Assembly: GCF_041438805.1 (NCBI RefSeq)
Contig: NZ_CP109190.1
Span: 2,914,001 to 2,978,000 of the forward strand
From: Streptomyces sp. NBC_01707
Lineage (GTDB): Bacteria; Actinomycetota; Actinomycetes; Streptomycetales; Streptomycetaceae
Reading direction: 5' to 3'
Length of the DNA: 64,000 bases
The notes under the pieces are model-generated. The model worked only from the letters and a program-made list of their open reading frames with translations, had not been told where the DNA came from and did no database searches. This document shows, piece by piece, positions 43,349-52,560 of the stretch (positions are counted from its first letter, which is position 1; every line of letters begins with the position of its first letter). Position numbers and translations under genes: made by a program.

Positions 43349-44627
43349 CTGGGCGGGCAACGTCACCGCCCGTCCGGCACGGACGGCCTCCCCCGCATCC
43401 GTCGACGAGCTGGTGCAGACACTGCGAAGTGCCTCCGAGGACGGTCTGAAGGTGAAGCCGGTCGGCACCGGCCACTCGTTCACCGCGACCGCGGCCACCG
43501 ACGGACTCCTGATCCGCCCCGACCTGCTCACCGGCATCCGGGAGATCGACCGCAAGGCGATGACGGTGACCGTCGAGGCAGGCACCCCGCTGAAGCGGCT
43601 GAACACCGCGCTCGCCCGGGAGGGCCTGTCGCTCACCAACATGGGCGACATCATGGAACAGACGGTCGCCGGGGCCACCTCGACCGGCACCCATGGAACC
43701 GGCCGCGACTCGGCGTCCATATCGGCCCAGATCCGCGCCCTGGAACTGGTCACGGCGGACGGCACGGTACTGGCCTGCTCCGAGAAGGAGAACGCCGACA
43801 TCTTCGCCGTCGCCCGGATCGGGCTCGGCGCCCTGGGCGTCATCACGGCGATCACCTTCGCCGTGGAGCCGGTCTTCCTGCTGACGGCTCGTGAGGAGCC
43901 GATGGCCTTCGACCAGGTCACGACCGACTTCGATCAGCTGGTAGCCGAGAACGAACACTTCGAGTTCTACTGGTTCCCGCACACCGGCAACTGCAACACC
44001 AAGCGCAACAACCGCAGCGCGGGCCCCGCCGCTCCGCCCGGCAAGGTCAGCGGCTGGATCGAGGACGAGCTCCTCTCCAACGGGATCTTCCAGGTGGCCT
44101 GTTCGCTCGGCCGGGCGGTTCCCGCAGCCATCCCGTCGATCGCCAAGCTCTCCAGCCGCGCCCTGTCGGCCCGTACGTACACCGACATCCCGTACAAGGT
44201 CTTCACCAGCCCGCGCCGGGTCCGCTTCGTGGAGATGGAGTACGCCCTTCCGCGCGAGGCCGCCGTCGACGCGCTGCGCGAGCTGAAGGCGATGGTCGAC
44301 CGTTCCCCGCTGCGGATCAGCTTCCCGGTGGAGGTACGCACGGCCCCCGCCGACGACATCGCGCTCTCCACGGCCTCGGGCCGGGAGAGCGCGTACATCG
44401 CCGTCCATCTCTACAGGGGCACGCCCTACCAGGCGTACTTCACCGCGGTCGAGCGGATCATGACCGCCCATGGCGGCCGCCCGCACTGGGGCAAGGTCAA
44501 CACCCGCGATGCCGAGTACCTGGCCGGCGTGTATCCGCGGTTCGGCGAGTTCACCGCCGTACGCGACCGGCTGGACCCCGACCGGCTGTTCGGCAACGAC
44601 TATCTGCGCCGGGTCCTGGGCGACTGA
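43305..44627 (+). CDS. D-arabinono-1,4-lactone oxidase-type FAD-linked oxidoreductase
   Basis: A 440-aa VAO-family flavoenzyme. GTGHSFTATAATDG carries the His that can bind FAD covalently; TSTGTHGTGRDSASISAQIR is the FAD pyrophosphate loop, and the C-terminal HWGKVNTRD is the ALO-domain active-site signature. It would oxidise an aldono-lactone or a polyol, giving H2O2. The ATG at 43305 is supported by GGGGAAG just upstream, even though it lies inside the end of the MFS gene. An uptake plus oxidation pair is a reasonable inference. Confidence 0.87.
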   Translation: MTDTYARTTTSAWRNWAGNVTARPARTASPASVDELVQTLRSASEDGLKVKPVGTGHSFTATAATDGLLIRPDLLTGIREIDRKAMTVTVEAGTPLKRLNTALAREGLSLTNMGDIMEQTVAGATSTGTHGTGRDSASISAQIRALELVTADGTVLACSEKENADIFAVARIGLGALGVITAITFAVEPVFLLTAREEPMAFDQVTTDFDQLVAENEHFEFYWFPHTGNCNTKRNNRSAGPAAPPGKVSGWIEDELLSNGIFQVACSLGRAVPAAIPSIAKLSSRALSARTYTDIPYKVFTSPRRVRFVEMEYALPREAAVDALRELKAMVDRSPLRISFPVEVRTAPADDIALSTASGRESAYIAVHLYRGTPYQAYFTAVERIMTAHGGRPHWGKVNTRDAEYLAGVYPRFGEFTAVRDRLDPDRLFGNDYLRRVLGD

Positions 44628-44643
44628 CCACGACGGCAGCCAC

Positions 44644-45597
44644 TCACCGACCGGAGTCCGTGCCGGTCGTGGCGGGGGCCTCCTGCCCCGGGGCGATGCC
44701 CGAGCCGGTGGAGTCCGGGGCGACACTGCTGCCGTCGCCGCCGCTCGGCGTCGGGGTGGGCGTGGCGGCCGGTGCCGTCTCGTCGCCACCCGGGCGCGAC
44801 GGTGTCGGGGTGGGCGTCGGTTCGGTCGTGGGGCGGTCCCCCTGTCCCGCGTCCGGGCTCCGGCTCTGCCCGTCCTGCGGGTCCGTGCCCGGCGTCCCGC
44901 CGCTTTCCTGACCCGGCGTCAGCCCCTGACCCGGGTCGCCGCCGACCGAAGGCGCCGGGCCGTCGTGCCTCGGGCCCTGGGCCCCACCGCGCACGACGGA
45001 GCCGACGGTCGTTCCCTGACCACCGCTCAGATCGTTGCCGGAGATCAGCTCGTACGTGGTGATGCCGGCCATCGACACCGCGAAGACCGCCACCGCGCCC
45101 AGCACGGGCCGCTTCCAGCCGCGGATCCGGGTGCCATGGGTGGTGGACGCGGTGAACTCCTCGTCCGGGTACGCCGGATACGACGCGAGCGGCCGGGTCG
45201 CGTCTCCGGCGAGCGGCTCCAGCAGTTGCGTACGGCCCGGATCGACCGTCACCGTGCGGAGCACCGTCGTGGCGTCCACGGATCCGTCCGGCAACCGTCG
45301 CCCGCTCCCCGATCCACCCGCCCCGTGCGCCCCCCGGGTGTCCCGCGTCTCCCGCGTATAGACCGTGACTTCACGGATCTGTTCACCCGTACGGCGGAAG
45401 AAGTGCTGGAAGACGGAGCCGCCACAGGTGGCGACGACGCTCATCACTCCGGCCCCGAGAATCGTTCCGTACACGCCCAGTTGCGAGGCCGCCACAGCTG
45501 CCGCGACCGCTGCCACGGCGCTCCCCGCCACCTGTGGCACGTTCAGATCTATACGCCTTTCCTTGGGTTCTATGTCAGTTTCCGGCTTCTGCACCAT
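44644..45597 (-). CDS. Membrane protein with Pro/Thr/Gly-rich extracellular tail
   Basis: A 317-aa protein. After a charged head (MVQKPETDIEPKERRIDL) it has two close hydrophobic segments (about 25-60), a cytosolic loop with RTGEQIREVTVYTRETRD, a third span (about 168-190, VLGAVAVFAVSMAGITTYE), and a low-complexity tail of about 120 residues full of Pro, Thr, Gly, Ser and acidic residues. The tail looks like an extracytoplasmic linker. No enzymatic motif was found. The ATG is preceded by AGGGCTGGG. It converges on the FAD-oxidase gene with only 16 bp between stops. Confidence 0.75.
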   Translation of the reverse strand: MVQKPETDIEPKERRIDLNVPQVAGSAVAAVAAAVAASQLGVYGTILGAGVMSVVATCGGSVFQHFFRRTGEQIREVTVYTRETRDTRGAHGAGGSGSGRRLPDGSVDATTVLRTVTVDPGRTQLLEPLAGDATRPLASYPAYPDEEFTASTTHGTRIRGWKRPVLGAVAVFAVSMAGITTYELISGNDLSGGQGTTVGSVVRGGAQGPRHDGPAPSVGGDPGQGLTPGQESGGTPGTDPQDGQSRSPDAGQGDRPTTEPTPTPTPSRPGGDETAPAATPTPTPSGGDGSSVAPDSTGSGIAPGQEAPATTGTDSGR

Positions 45598-46093
45598 TCC
45601 CAGCCCTTGATTGACATCTCTCCCACCATGCAACAGGAAGGGACAATTGGGCGAAGTAAATGGTTCCACTTCAGGCGATTCTGTGAAGCAGGACACGCAT
45701 CATGGGCATATCGCGGCCAAGTGGGTAGCTGAACTCCCGTGCCTGACGAGAACTTCGGCGGCGCGCCGGTCCACCCACATGGCCCGAATGGAGTACTGTG
45801 GCGAGCCCTGGGGCCGGACTCCCACGTGGTGTCCGGGATCTTCGGGAGGGGGCCGAAGGAGGCACTCGATCCGGCGGCGCCACGGCATCGCACGGAGGCC
45901 TGCTACGCAGGGTGACAGGCAGTCACTCAGCGTCGCACAAGAGGTCACCGTGTCATACCGGCGATCAAGGGCTCACGCTCGACACGCCGGGCAACACGGC
46001 AATGTTGTGGCAGGCTGCACCCGGGCAGGCCACACTCGACTAGCGGAAGCAGCGACGCACGTGACGTCGGCAGGCACCACCCGGGAGGTCCCC
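45598..46093. promoter_or_regulatory. 496-bp divergent gap upstream of sepH and the Pro-rich membrane protein gene
   Basis: No supported gene, tRNA or known RNA motif here. It contains the promoters of both flanking genes. Open frames crossing it have no start context or family similarity. CCGGACTCCCACGTGGTGTCCGGG near 45830 is partly palindromic but interrupted. GGGAGG lies 6 nt before the sepH ATG. Confidence 0.45.
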
Positions 46094-47158
46094 ATGCCCG
46101 AACTGCGTGTCGTGGCCGTCTCCAACGACGGCACACGACTGGTGCTCAAGGCTGCGGACAGCACGGAGTACACGCTTCCGATCGACGAGCGGCTGCGCGC
46201 CGCCGTGCGCAACGACCGCGCGCGGCTCGGCCAGATCGAGATCGAGGTGGAGAGCCACCTCCGCCCCCGCGACATCCAGGCCCGGATACGAGCCGGTGCC
46301 TCCGCGGAGGAGGTTGCTCAGCTCGCCGGAATTCCGGTCGACCGTGTCCGCCGCTTCGAGGGCCCCGTGCTCGCCGAGCGTGCCTTCATGGCGGAGCGGG
46401 CCCGGAAGACTCCCGTGCGCCGTCCCGGCGAGAACACCGGCCCCCAGCTCGGCGAGGCGGTGCAGGAGCGACTCCTGCTGCGCGGTGCCGACAAGGAAAC
46501 CGTCCAGTGGGACTCGTGGCGTCGTGACGACGGCACCTGGGAGGTCCTGCTCGTGTACCGGGTCGCAGGCGAGCCGCACTCGGCGAGCTGGACGTACGAC
46601 CCGCCGCGCCGGCTGGTGCAGGCCGTGGACGACGAGGCGCGTTCGCTGATCGGCGAGACGGACGACGTCGCCGCGCCGGAGCCGAGCTTCCCGTTCGTCC
46701 CGCGGATCGCGCGGCTGCCGCGTGACCGGCCGCTGGACCGTGCCCTCGACCGTCAGATGGAACGGCCCGCTCCGCCACCCCCGCCCGAGCCGGACGACCA
46801 CGTCGTCAGCGCCTCGGCCAGTGAGCGCGACTCGCTGACCAGCCTGCTGGAGGCGGTGCCGAGCTTCCGTGGCGACATGGTGGTGCCGGAGCGGCCCACG
46901 CCGCCCGAGCCACCGACGACCACTCCTGCCGCACAGGAGCCGGAGGTCGACGAGCCGCCGGCTGCGGCGGCTTCCGCAGGGGCCGGTTCCGCCTATGCGG
47001 ATGTGCTGATGCCGCGAGCGGTGGCCGGCCACCGCGACCGGCTGACCGGCACGACGGACCGCCAGGCAGAGGCGGACGGCGTCCGTCCGGGCCGCCGGGC
47101 CGCGGTGCCGAGCTGGGACGAGATCGTCTTCGGCACCCGCCGCAAGAAGCAGGACTGA
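46094..47158 (+). CDS. sepH: SepH, FtsZ-binding cell-division protein (DUF3071)
   Basis: A 354-aa protein with the N-terminal DUF3071 domain: PELRVVAVSNDGTRLVL, a helix-turn-helix-like segment (about 58-95, DIQARIRAGASAEEVAQLAG), and WEVLLVYRVAGEPHSASW. A long Pro/acidic linker leads to the conserved C-terminal VPSWDEIVFGTRRKK. SepH stimulates FtsZ assembly during Streptomyces sporulation septation. The ATG at 46094 is set by GGGAGG upstream and the family N terminus. A strong hairpin follows. Confidence 0.92.
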   Translation: MPELRVVAVSNDGTRLVLKAADSTEYTLPIDERLRAAVRNDRARLGQIEIEVESHLRPRDIQARIRAGASAEEVAQLAGIPVDRVRRFEGPVLAERAFMAERARKTPVRRPGENTGPQLGEAVQERLLLRGADKETVQWDSWRRDDGTWEVLLVYRVAGEPHSASWTYDPPRRLVQAVDDEARSLIGETDDVAAPEPSFPFVPRIARLPRDRPLDRALDRQMERPAPPPPPEPDDHVVSASASERDSLTSLLEAVPSFRGDMVVPERPTPPEPPTTTPAAQEPEVDEPPAAAASAGAGSAYADVLMPRAVAGHRDRLTGTTDRQAEADGVRPGRRAAVPSWDEIVFGTRRKKQD

Positions 47159-47177
47159 CCGGGGTGACCGTGGCATG

Positions 47178-47213
47178 ACGAGGGCCCGTACGCCGCTGCG
47201 TACGGGCCCTCGT
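47178..47213. terminator. Bidirectional hairpin terminator after sepH
   Basis: A perfect 16-bp inverted repeat (ACGAGGGCCCGTACGC and its complement) with a CGCT tetraloop, 19 bp past the sepH stop and shared with the convergent sulfurtransferase gene. Confidence 0.88.
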
Positions 47214-47270
47214 GCTCCATCCGACCGGAACCCAATGCCGCAGTTCCGGTTACAAGGGGCGCCGACGCCG

Positions 47271-48107
47271 CTACTGCGGATCGGGACCCTTGGCGACCGG
47301 CCGGGACTCGTCGGCGGACCACTCGGACCAGGAACCCGCATACAGTGCAGCGGGAATCCCGGCGACGGCCAGGGCCAGCACCTCGTGCGCGCCGGAGACG
47401 CCGGAGCCGCAGTAGACACCGACCTCCGGCGCGCCGTCCGTGCCGAGCTCCTTGAATCGGGCGGTCAGCACCTCTGCCGGCAGGAACCGCCCGTCGGCGC
47501 CGGCGTTCTCGGAGGTCGGGGCCGAGATCGCGCCCGGGATATGACCACCGACCCGGTCGATCGGCTCCACATCGCCTCGGTAGCGCTCCGCGGCCCGGGC
47601 GTCGAGCAGCAGGCCGGAGCGGGCCGTTGCCGCGGCGCCGTCGGCGTCCAGCAGGGGCAGCGCCCCCGGCACGGGCCTGAAGTCGCCCTCGGCGGGGGTG
47701 GGCGTCTCGGTGGAGAGCTCGCCCTCCCATGCGGCGAGACCGCCGTCCAGTACGCGGACGTCCGGGTGCCCCGTCCAGCGCAGCAACCACCAGGCGCGCG
47801 CGGCGGCCCAGCCCTGACCGCCGTCGTAGACCACCACGGGAGTGCCCCGGCTGACGCCTGCGCGGCGCATCGCTGCGCCGAATTCCTCCGGGTCCGGCAG
47901 CGGATGACGGCCGCCGCTGCCTGCAGGACCGGCAAGTTCCGCGTCCAGATCGACGAAGACCGCGCCCGGGATGTGCCCGGCCTCGTAGTCGGGGAGGCCG
48001 TGCGGACCGCCGAGTTGCCAACGTACGTCCAGGAGCACCGGCGGACGCGGCCCCGCCGATTCGCTCACGCATTCGGATGCGGAGATGATGGGCTTCATGG
48101 GTGCCAT
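47271..48107 (-). CDS. Thiosulfate/3-mercaptopyruvate sulfurtransferase (double rhodanese)
   Basis: A 278-aa tandem rhodanese. The N-terminal inactive domain has LLDVRWQLGG, YEAGHIPGAVFVDLD and VVYDGGQGWAAAR. The C-terminal domain has LLDARAAERYRG and the active-site loop with Cys233 in YCGSGVSGAHE. CGSGVS resembles the CGSGVT loop of mercaptopyruvate sulfurtransferases (SseA). It moves a sulfane sulfur from 3-mercaptopyruvate or thiosulfate to cyanide or thiol acceptors. A second in-frame ATG three codons in is also possible. Confidence 0.88.
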   Translation of the reverse strand: MAPMKPIISASECVSESAGPRPPVLLDVRWQLGGPHGLPDYEAGHIPGAVFVDLDAELAGPAGSGGRHPLPDPEEFGAAMRRAGVSRGTPVVVYDGGQGWAAARAWWLLRWTGHPDVRVLDGGLAAWEGELSTETPTPAEGDFRPVPGALPLLDADGAAATARSGLLLDARAAERYRGDVEPIDRVGGHIPGAISAPTSENAGADGRFLPAEVLTARFKELGTDGAPEVGVYCGSGVSGAHEVLALAVAGIPAALYAGSWSEWSADESRPVAKGPDPQ

Positions 48108-48329
48108 CCTCGCGCAGGAGGCGTCAAACCCGTAACAGCACCGAAGCGGTCACATCGCAATAAACCGGGCTTCCTCTGTCGACATACCGGAAAATGCGGC
48201 GCGGCCGGGACGTATCGCACGCCGGGTGATGCAAGCATCTGCACGGGGCGCACACCTCTCGCACCGCCGGTCGGCGCGTCGGCCCCGTTCCCCGTACGGC
48301 CACCACGATGGTCCGAGAAGAGAGTGACG

Positions 48330-49106
48330 ATGACCGAGGCTGCCGCCCGGCGCACACCCGGAACACCTTGCTGGGTGAGCTTGATCGTGCACGGTCTGTG
48401 TACGACACAGGAGTTCTACGCCGACCTGTTCGGCTGGGAGTTCGTGCCCGGCCCGGACCAGCTGGGCCCCTACGTCCGCGCGCTGATCGACGGGAAGGAG
48501 GTCGCGGGCATCGGACAGCTGCCGCCCGACCGGCACCTGCCGGTCGCCTGGACGACCTACCTGGCCACCGACGACGCCGACGTGACGGCGGAGACGATCC
48601 GCTCCTGCGGCGGGACTGTCGGCGTCGGGCCGCTGGACGCGGCCGAAGCGGGCCGTATGGCCATCGTCTCCGACCCGAGCGGCGCCGTTTTCGGGATCTG
48701 GCAAGCCGCGGCGCACATCGGTACGGCACTCGCGGGGGCTCCTGGAACCCCGGTCTGGAACGAGCTGGTGACGAGCGAGACCTCGACGGTCGCCAAGTTC
48801 TACCAGGCGGTCTTCGGATTCGAGCCGGAAGCGGTCGTCTCGGCGGACTTCGACTACCAGACGCTGCATCTGCACGGCCGCCCGGTGGCCTCGCTGCACG
48901 GGGTCGGCCGCGCGCTGCCCCGCGACCGGGGCCCGCACTGGATGACGTACTTCGAGGTCGCCGACACCGACGAGGCCGCCGCGCGGGTGGTGGACCTCGG
49001 CGGGCATGTGCTGCAGCCGCCGCGGGAGGGATCGAGCGGGCGCGTGGCGACGGTCGCGGACCCGGAGGGCGCGGTCTTCACGATCGTACGGTCGGCGGAT
49101 CGCTGA
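48330..49106 (+). CDS. VOC family protein with two glyoxalase-like domains
   Basis: A 258-aa protein with two vicinal-oxygen-chelate repeats: residues about 12-125 (TTQEFYADLFGWEF, AIVSDPSGAVFGIWQ) and 135-255 (VAKFYQAVFGFEPEA, ATVADPEGAVFTIV). This two-domain type resembles the CFP32/hydroxylase-like VOC proteins of actinobacteria. Metal ligands are not conserved well enough to name a reaction. It is divergent from the sulfurtransferase gene with about 220 bp between starts. Start ATG after GAAGAGAG. Confidence 0.85.
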   Translation: MTEAAARRTPGTPCWVSLIVHGLCTTQEFYADLFGWEFVPGPDQLGPYVRALIDGKEVAGIGQLPPDRHLPVAWTTYLATDDADVTAETIRSCGGTVGVGPLDAAEAGRMAIVSDPSGAVFGIWQAAAHIGTALAGAPGTPVWNELVTSETSTVAKFYQAVFGFEPEAVVSADFDYQTLHLHGRPVASLHGVGRALPRDRGPHWMTYFEVADTDEAAARVVDLGGHVLQPPREGSSGRVATVADPEGAVFTIVRSADR

Positions 49107-49160
49107 TTCCGCACTGCCGATCGCCACGCCGTCCGGGACCTCTTCCCTTCGTGCGAACTC

Positions 49161-49580
49161 TTACCGGTCCCCGGCGGCGAGCGCCGGTTCGATGCGCTGC
49201 AGGAGGCCCGGCCACCCTTCGCCCATGCCGTGGAACGCCGTCTTGCCCAGAGGCGAGTCGAGGTCGAACCCGGCGTGTTCCAGGAACAGCCGGGTACCCG
49301 TCCCCTCGGCTTCAAGCCGCCAGGTGATCGTGGTGTCCAGCGAATCGGGGGCAAAGCTGTAGCGCAGGAGGCGCTCCGGCTCGACGGCGAGCACCTCGCA
49401 CGCCTGCTGTCCCCAGGGGCCCATGTCCAGGGTGAAGCGGTGCCCCACGACCGGCCGCACATCACCGGCGGCCCACCACCGCGCGTGCAGTTCGGGGTCG
49501 GTCAGCGCCCGCCAGACCGCCGCCGGCGGATGGGCGATGAATTGATCGCAATGAATGACGGACGGCTCTGCTCCGGTCAT
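49161..49580 (-). CDS. SRPBCC (AHSA1-like/START-fold) domain protein
   Basis: A 139-aa protein with FIAHPPAAVWRALTDPELHARWW at the N terminus and a helix-grip fold pattern ending in a long C-terminal helix (MGEGWPGLLQRIEPALA), typical of activator-of-Hsp90-homologue-1-like proteins. It is translationally coupled (4-nt overlap) to the ArsR-type gene before it. This ArsR plus SRPBCC pair is common in actinobacteria; the ligand is unknown. Confidence 0.85.
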   Translation of the reverse strand: MTGAEPSVIHCDQFIAHPPAAVWRALTDPELHARWWAAGDVRPVVGHRFTLDMGPWGQQACEVLAVEPERLLRYSFAPDSLDTTITWRLEAEGTGTRLFLEHAGFDLDSPLGKTAFHGMGEGWPGLLQRIEPALAAGDR

Positions 49581-49900
49581 CGGTTCTCCTCGTCGATCAG
49601 GTCGCTGAGCGCGCCCATCCGGGCCCGCCAGTAGCGTTCGAAGGGATGCAGCCACTCGACGGCCTCGGCCAGTGGGGCTGCTTCCAGGTGGTAGTAGCGG
49701 TACCGCCCCCGCGGTTCCTCACGCACCAGCCCCGCACCTCTGAGCACCGCCAGGTGCTCGGAGACCGCGGGCCTGCTCAGCTCGAACGCGCCGGCGAGAT
49801 CTCCCGCCGCGCGCGGGCCCTCACGGAGAGCCTCCAGGAGCGTGCGTCGCACCGGGCTGGCCAGAGCGCTGAACACATCTGCTGCCGCCATGCCCACCAT
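49577..49900 (-). CDS. ArsR-family winged-helix repressor
   Basis: A 107-aa winged-helix protein: VFSALASPVRRTLLEALREG, recognition helix LSRPAVSEHLAVLRGAGLV and wing EEPRGRYRYYHLE. The metal-binding Cys motif of classical ArsR/SmtB is absent, so it probably responds to a small organic ligand or to the coupled SRPBCC protein. The first ATG is used; an in-frame ATG three codons later is possible. It likely controls its own two-gene operon. Confidence 0.87.
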   Translation of the reverse strand: MVGMAAADVFSALASPVRRTLLEALREGPRAAGDLAGAFELSRPAVSEHLAVLRGAGLVREEPRGRYRYYHLEAAPLAEAVEWLHPFERYWRARMGALSDLIDEENR

Positions 49901-49983
49901 GATGCGTCGGAAAACTCCGACACGTCAAGCGGGCGAAAACGAGACAGGCAGCGGGCGGTGGCCCTGCGGTCCGCAGCGGCGGT

Positions 49984-50634
49984 TCAGCCGGGCGTGACCG
50001 GGAGGACATCCGGCGACAGAGCGCTCGCACGGGCCCTCGCGCTGGTCATCCTGCGCTGGTGGTGGCGCCTGCACAGCACCTCGTAACCCACCTCGCCCGC
50101 CAGCTGGTTGACATCCCCCACGACGACCTGGGCGCCTTCGACGACCATCTCGCCGCCCACGGTGCGGGCGTTGTGCGTGGCCCGTGCACCGCACCAGCAG
50201 AGCGCTTCGACCTGGAGGGTCTCGACCCGGTCGGCCAGCTCGATGAGGCGCTGGGACCCTGGGAACAACTTGGTGCGGAAGTCGGTGGTGATCCCGAACG
50301 CGAAAACGTCCAGACCGAGGTCGTCGACGACCCGCGCCAGCTGATCGATCTGTGCGGGGGCGAGGAACTGGGCCTCGTCGACGATCACGTAGTCCGCCCT
50401 GCCGCCGCGGGTGATGTGGTCGACGAGATGCGCGTACACATCCATGTCCTCGTCGGCCTCGACGGCCTCCGTGACCAGCCCCAGCCGCGACGAGAGCTTG
50501 CCCTCCCCCGCCCGGTCGTCACGGGTGAAGATCACACCTTGCAGACCGCGGGCCGACCGGTTGTGGCCGATCTGCAGCGCCAGCGTGCTCTTTCCGCAGT
50601 CCATCGTTCCGGAGAAGAACACAAGCTCGGGCAT
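49984..50634 (-). CDS. tdk: Thymidine kinase (type II)
   Basis: A 216-aa salvage kinase phosphorylating thymidine to dTMP. P-loop GTMDCGKST at 9-17, Walker B-like VIVDEAQFL, FGITTDFRTKLFPGS and the zinc-binding Cys pairs (ALCWCGARATHNAR and a later C-x2-H arrangement) match type II (TK1-like) enzymes. It follows the phosphodiesterase-like gene by 54 nt on the same strand. Confidence 0.92.
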   Translation of the reverse strand: MPELVFFSGTMDCGKSTLALQIGHNRSARGLQGVIFTRDDRAGEGKLSSRLGLVTEAVEADEDMDVYAHLVDHITRGGRADYVIVDEAQFLAPAQIDQLARVVDDLGLDVFAFGITTDFRTKLFPGSQRLIELADRVETLQVEALCWCGARATHNARTVGGEMVVEGAQVVVGDVNQLAGEVGYEVLCRRHHQRRMTSARARASALSPDVLPVTPG

Positions 50635-50688
50635 GAGGGGTTGAGCACCTTTCGATTCGAACGGGGTGGGGCGAGCAGGACGAGCAGG

Positions 50689-51876
50689 TCAAGAACGCAC
50701 TTCGAGGAGCGGAACGAGCTGTTCGACGGGGGTCATCGAGCCGTGCATGCCGACCATCGCGGACTCGTTCGGCTCCTGGACGGAGGCGGTGACCACGACG
50801 TCGTCGTGGGCGGCCGCGACCACATCGCCGATCCGGCCGTACACCCGCTCGTCGACCTGCGGGCCGAACCAGCCGGCCGCGATCGCCTCGTCCCGGCTCG
50901 CCACCCAGAACTGTTCGCCGAGCACTTCCTGCCAGACGGTCAGCACATCGGCCTCGGCGCCCGGCACGGCATACACATGACGGGCCCGGCCCTCGCCGCC
51001 GAGCAGGGCGACGCCCGCGCGCAGCTCCCAGTCCTCGTCGAAGTCGATCCTGGACTGCTCGTCGAACGGGATGTCGATCATGCCGTGGTCCGCGGTGACG
51101 TACAGGGCGGAGCGGGGTGGCAACTGTTCGGCGAGGCGCTGCACGAGACCGTCCACATACATCAGCTGGCCGCGCCAGGCGTCGGAGTCGACGCCGAAGC
51201 GGTGCCCCTTGCCGTCGATCTCGCTGTAGTACGTGTAGACGAGCGACCGGTCACCGGCGGCGAGCCGGTCCGCGGCCAGGTCCATCCGCTCCTCGCCCGT
51301 GAGCCTGCCGTGGAACATGCCACCGCTCAGCGCGATCTTGGTGAGCGGAGTGTGCTGGAAGGTCGGCGCGGAGACCTGCGCGGTCTGCACGCCCGCCTCG
51401 TCCGCGAGGCGGAAGACGGTGGGGTACGGCTGCCAGACCTCCGGCGGGGTCCAGGGCTTCCAGCGGAGCTGGTTCATCAGCTCGCCGGTCTCCGGATTGC
51501 GGGCGGTGTAGCCGGGAAGGCCGTGTGCGCCGGGCGGCAGCCCCGTACCGACCGAGGCGAGCGAGGTCGCCGTGGTGGCCGGGAAGCCCGCCGTGATCGG
51601 ACGGCCGGTGCCCCCACGCGACGTGGGGAGCAGCGAGTGCAGATACGGGGCCTCGTCCGGGTGGGACTTGATCTGCTCCCAGCCCAGACCGTCTATCAGG
51701 AAGACGCAGTTCCGGTCGGCGGGGGTGAGCTCGGGGATCGCCGCCGTGAAGCCGGGCACGCCCTGTCCGGCGACGAGCGTCGGCAGCAGATCGGCGAGCG
51801 AGCCACTGCCGTACTCGGGGACGGGCGCCGTGTCGAGGGGGAGCAGGACGGGGTCCTGCCAGGCCGGATGGGCCAT
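50689..51876 (-). CDS. Alkaline phosphatase-superfamily nucleotide pyrophosphatase/phosphodiesterase
   Basis: A 395-aa enzyme of the alkaline phosphatase superfamily. CVFLIDGLGWEQ supplies the first metal Asp, AGFPATTATSLASVGTG the Thr nucleophile, YSEIDGKGHRFG a metal Asp/His pair and YVTADHGMIDIP the second metal site. GLPGYTARNPET matches type I NPP-like proteins. It has no signal peptide, so it acts in the cytoplasm. It is coupled to the DUF5998 gene (TGATG). Confidence 0.87.
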   Translation of the reverse strand: MAHPAWQDPVLLPLDTAPVPEYGSGSLADLLPTLVAGQGVPGFTAAIPELTPADRNCVFLIDGLGWEQIKSHPDEAPYLHSLLPTSRGGTGRPITAGFPATTATSLASVGTGLPPGAHGLPGYTARNPETGELMNQLRWKPWTPPEVWQPYPTVFRLADEAGVQTAQVSAPTFQHTPLTKIALSGGMFHGRLTGEERMDLAADRLAAGDRSLVYTYYSEIDGKGHRFGVDSDAWRGQLMYVDGLVQRLAEQLPPRSALYVTADHGMIDIPFDEQSRIDFDEDWELRAGVALLGGEGRARHVYAVPGAEADVLTVWQEVLGEQFWVASRDEAIAAGWFGPQVDERVYGRIGDVVAAAHDDVVVTASVQEPNESAMVGMHGSMTPVEQLVPLLEVRS

Positions 51877-52484
51877 CAGCGGCCGGTCGCCGCGGTCGCG
51901 GTCGCAGCCGCGGCCGTCGCCTCGGAGAGCGACTGGGCGAAGGCGAGCGTCTGGCGCACCGTGTCGGGGCCGTCGCCGGCCTCGCTGACGCGCAGACTCA
52001 GGTCGTCGGCGGTGGAGCTGCCGGTGTAGCCGTGGTCCGCCTCGCAGTTGGGGTCGCCGCAGGCGGCGGGCTCCAGGTCGATCCGGGAGACCGCACCCCA
52101 GCCGATGGTGAGAACGACCTCACGGGGCAGCGTCCCCGGCACGTACTTCTCGGGGTTGGCCACGACACGGCTGACGACGACCGACGAGATCCGGTCGAGC
52201 TTGACCGACTCGGTGGAGGTGGTGGCGTACGGCGACGGGGAGCTGGTGTCGGCGTTCTGCTCGTCCGTGTGGCTGACGATGAAACGGTTGTCGGTCAGAA
52301 CCAGGACCGTGACGTGCCTGCGCACCTCGCTGGAGTCGAAAGTGGTCTCCTGGTGCACCAGGTACGACGCGACCGGCTCACCGCCGACGGCGGCCTCCAC
52401 CGCCTCGGCCACAAGGGCCGGGTAGTAGCCGCTGCGCTCGATCGCCGCGCGCAGCCCCTGGGTCGTCGTACCGGTCTTCGCCAT
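51876..52484 (-). CDS. DUF5998 family protein
   Basis: A 202-aa soluble protein starting MAKTGTTTQGLRAAIERSGYYP. RRHVTVLVLTDNRFIVSHTDEQ and REVVLTIGWGAVSRIDLEPA give a beta-rich, PH-like core. An Asp-Pro-Asn-Cys (DPNC) motif and an Ala/Thr tail follow. The family is actinobacterial and uncharacterised. The ATG at 52484 is chosen because AGGATGG precedes it; an ATG three codons earlier is also in frame. Coupled to the phosphodiesterase-like gene. Confidence 0.78.
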   Translation of the reverse strand: MAKTGTTTQGLRAAIERSGYYPALVAEAVEAAVGGEPVASYLVHQETTFDSSEVRRHVTVLVLTDNRFIVSHTDEQNADTSSPSPYATTSTESVKLDRISSVVVSRVVANPEKYVPGTLPREVVLTIGWGAVSRIDLEPAACGDPNCEADHGYTGSSTADDLSLRVSEAGDGPDTVRQTLAFAQSLSEATAAAATATAATGR

Positions 52485-52560
52485 ACGCACCATCCTACGG
52501 GGGGTGAATGGCTGCCGGGGACGCTGCGCGAAAGGGCCAGGGGCCGGGCGGCCGGTGGCT

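Noticed and set aside
45598..46093. tRNA or small RNA gene in the sepH upstream gap
   Set aside because: No T-loop GGTTCGA-type sequence or cloverleaf pairing was found; no tRNA was seen anywhere in the window.
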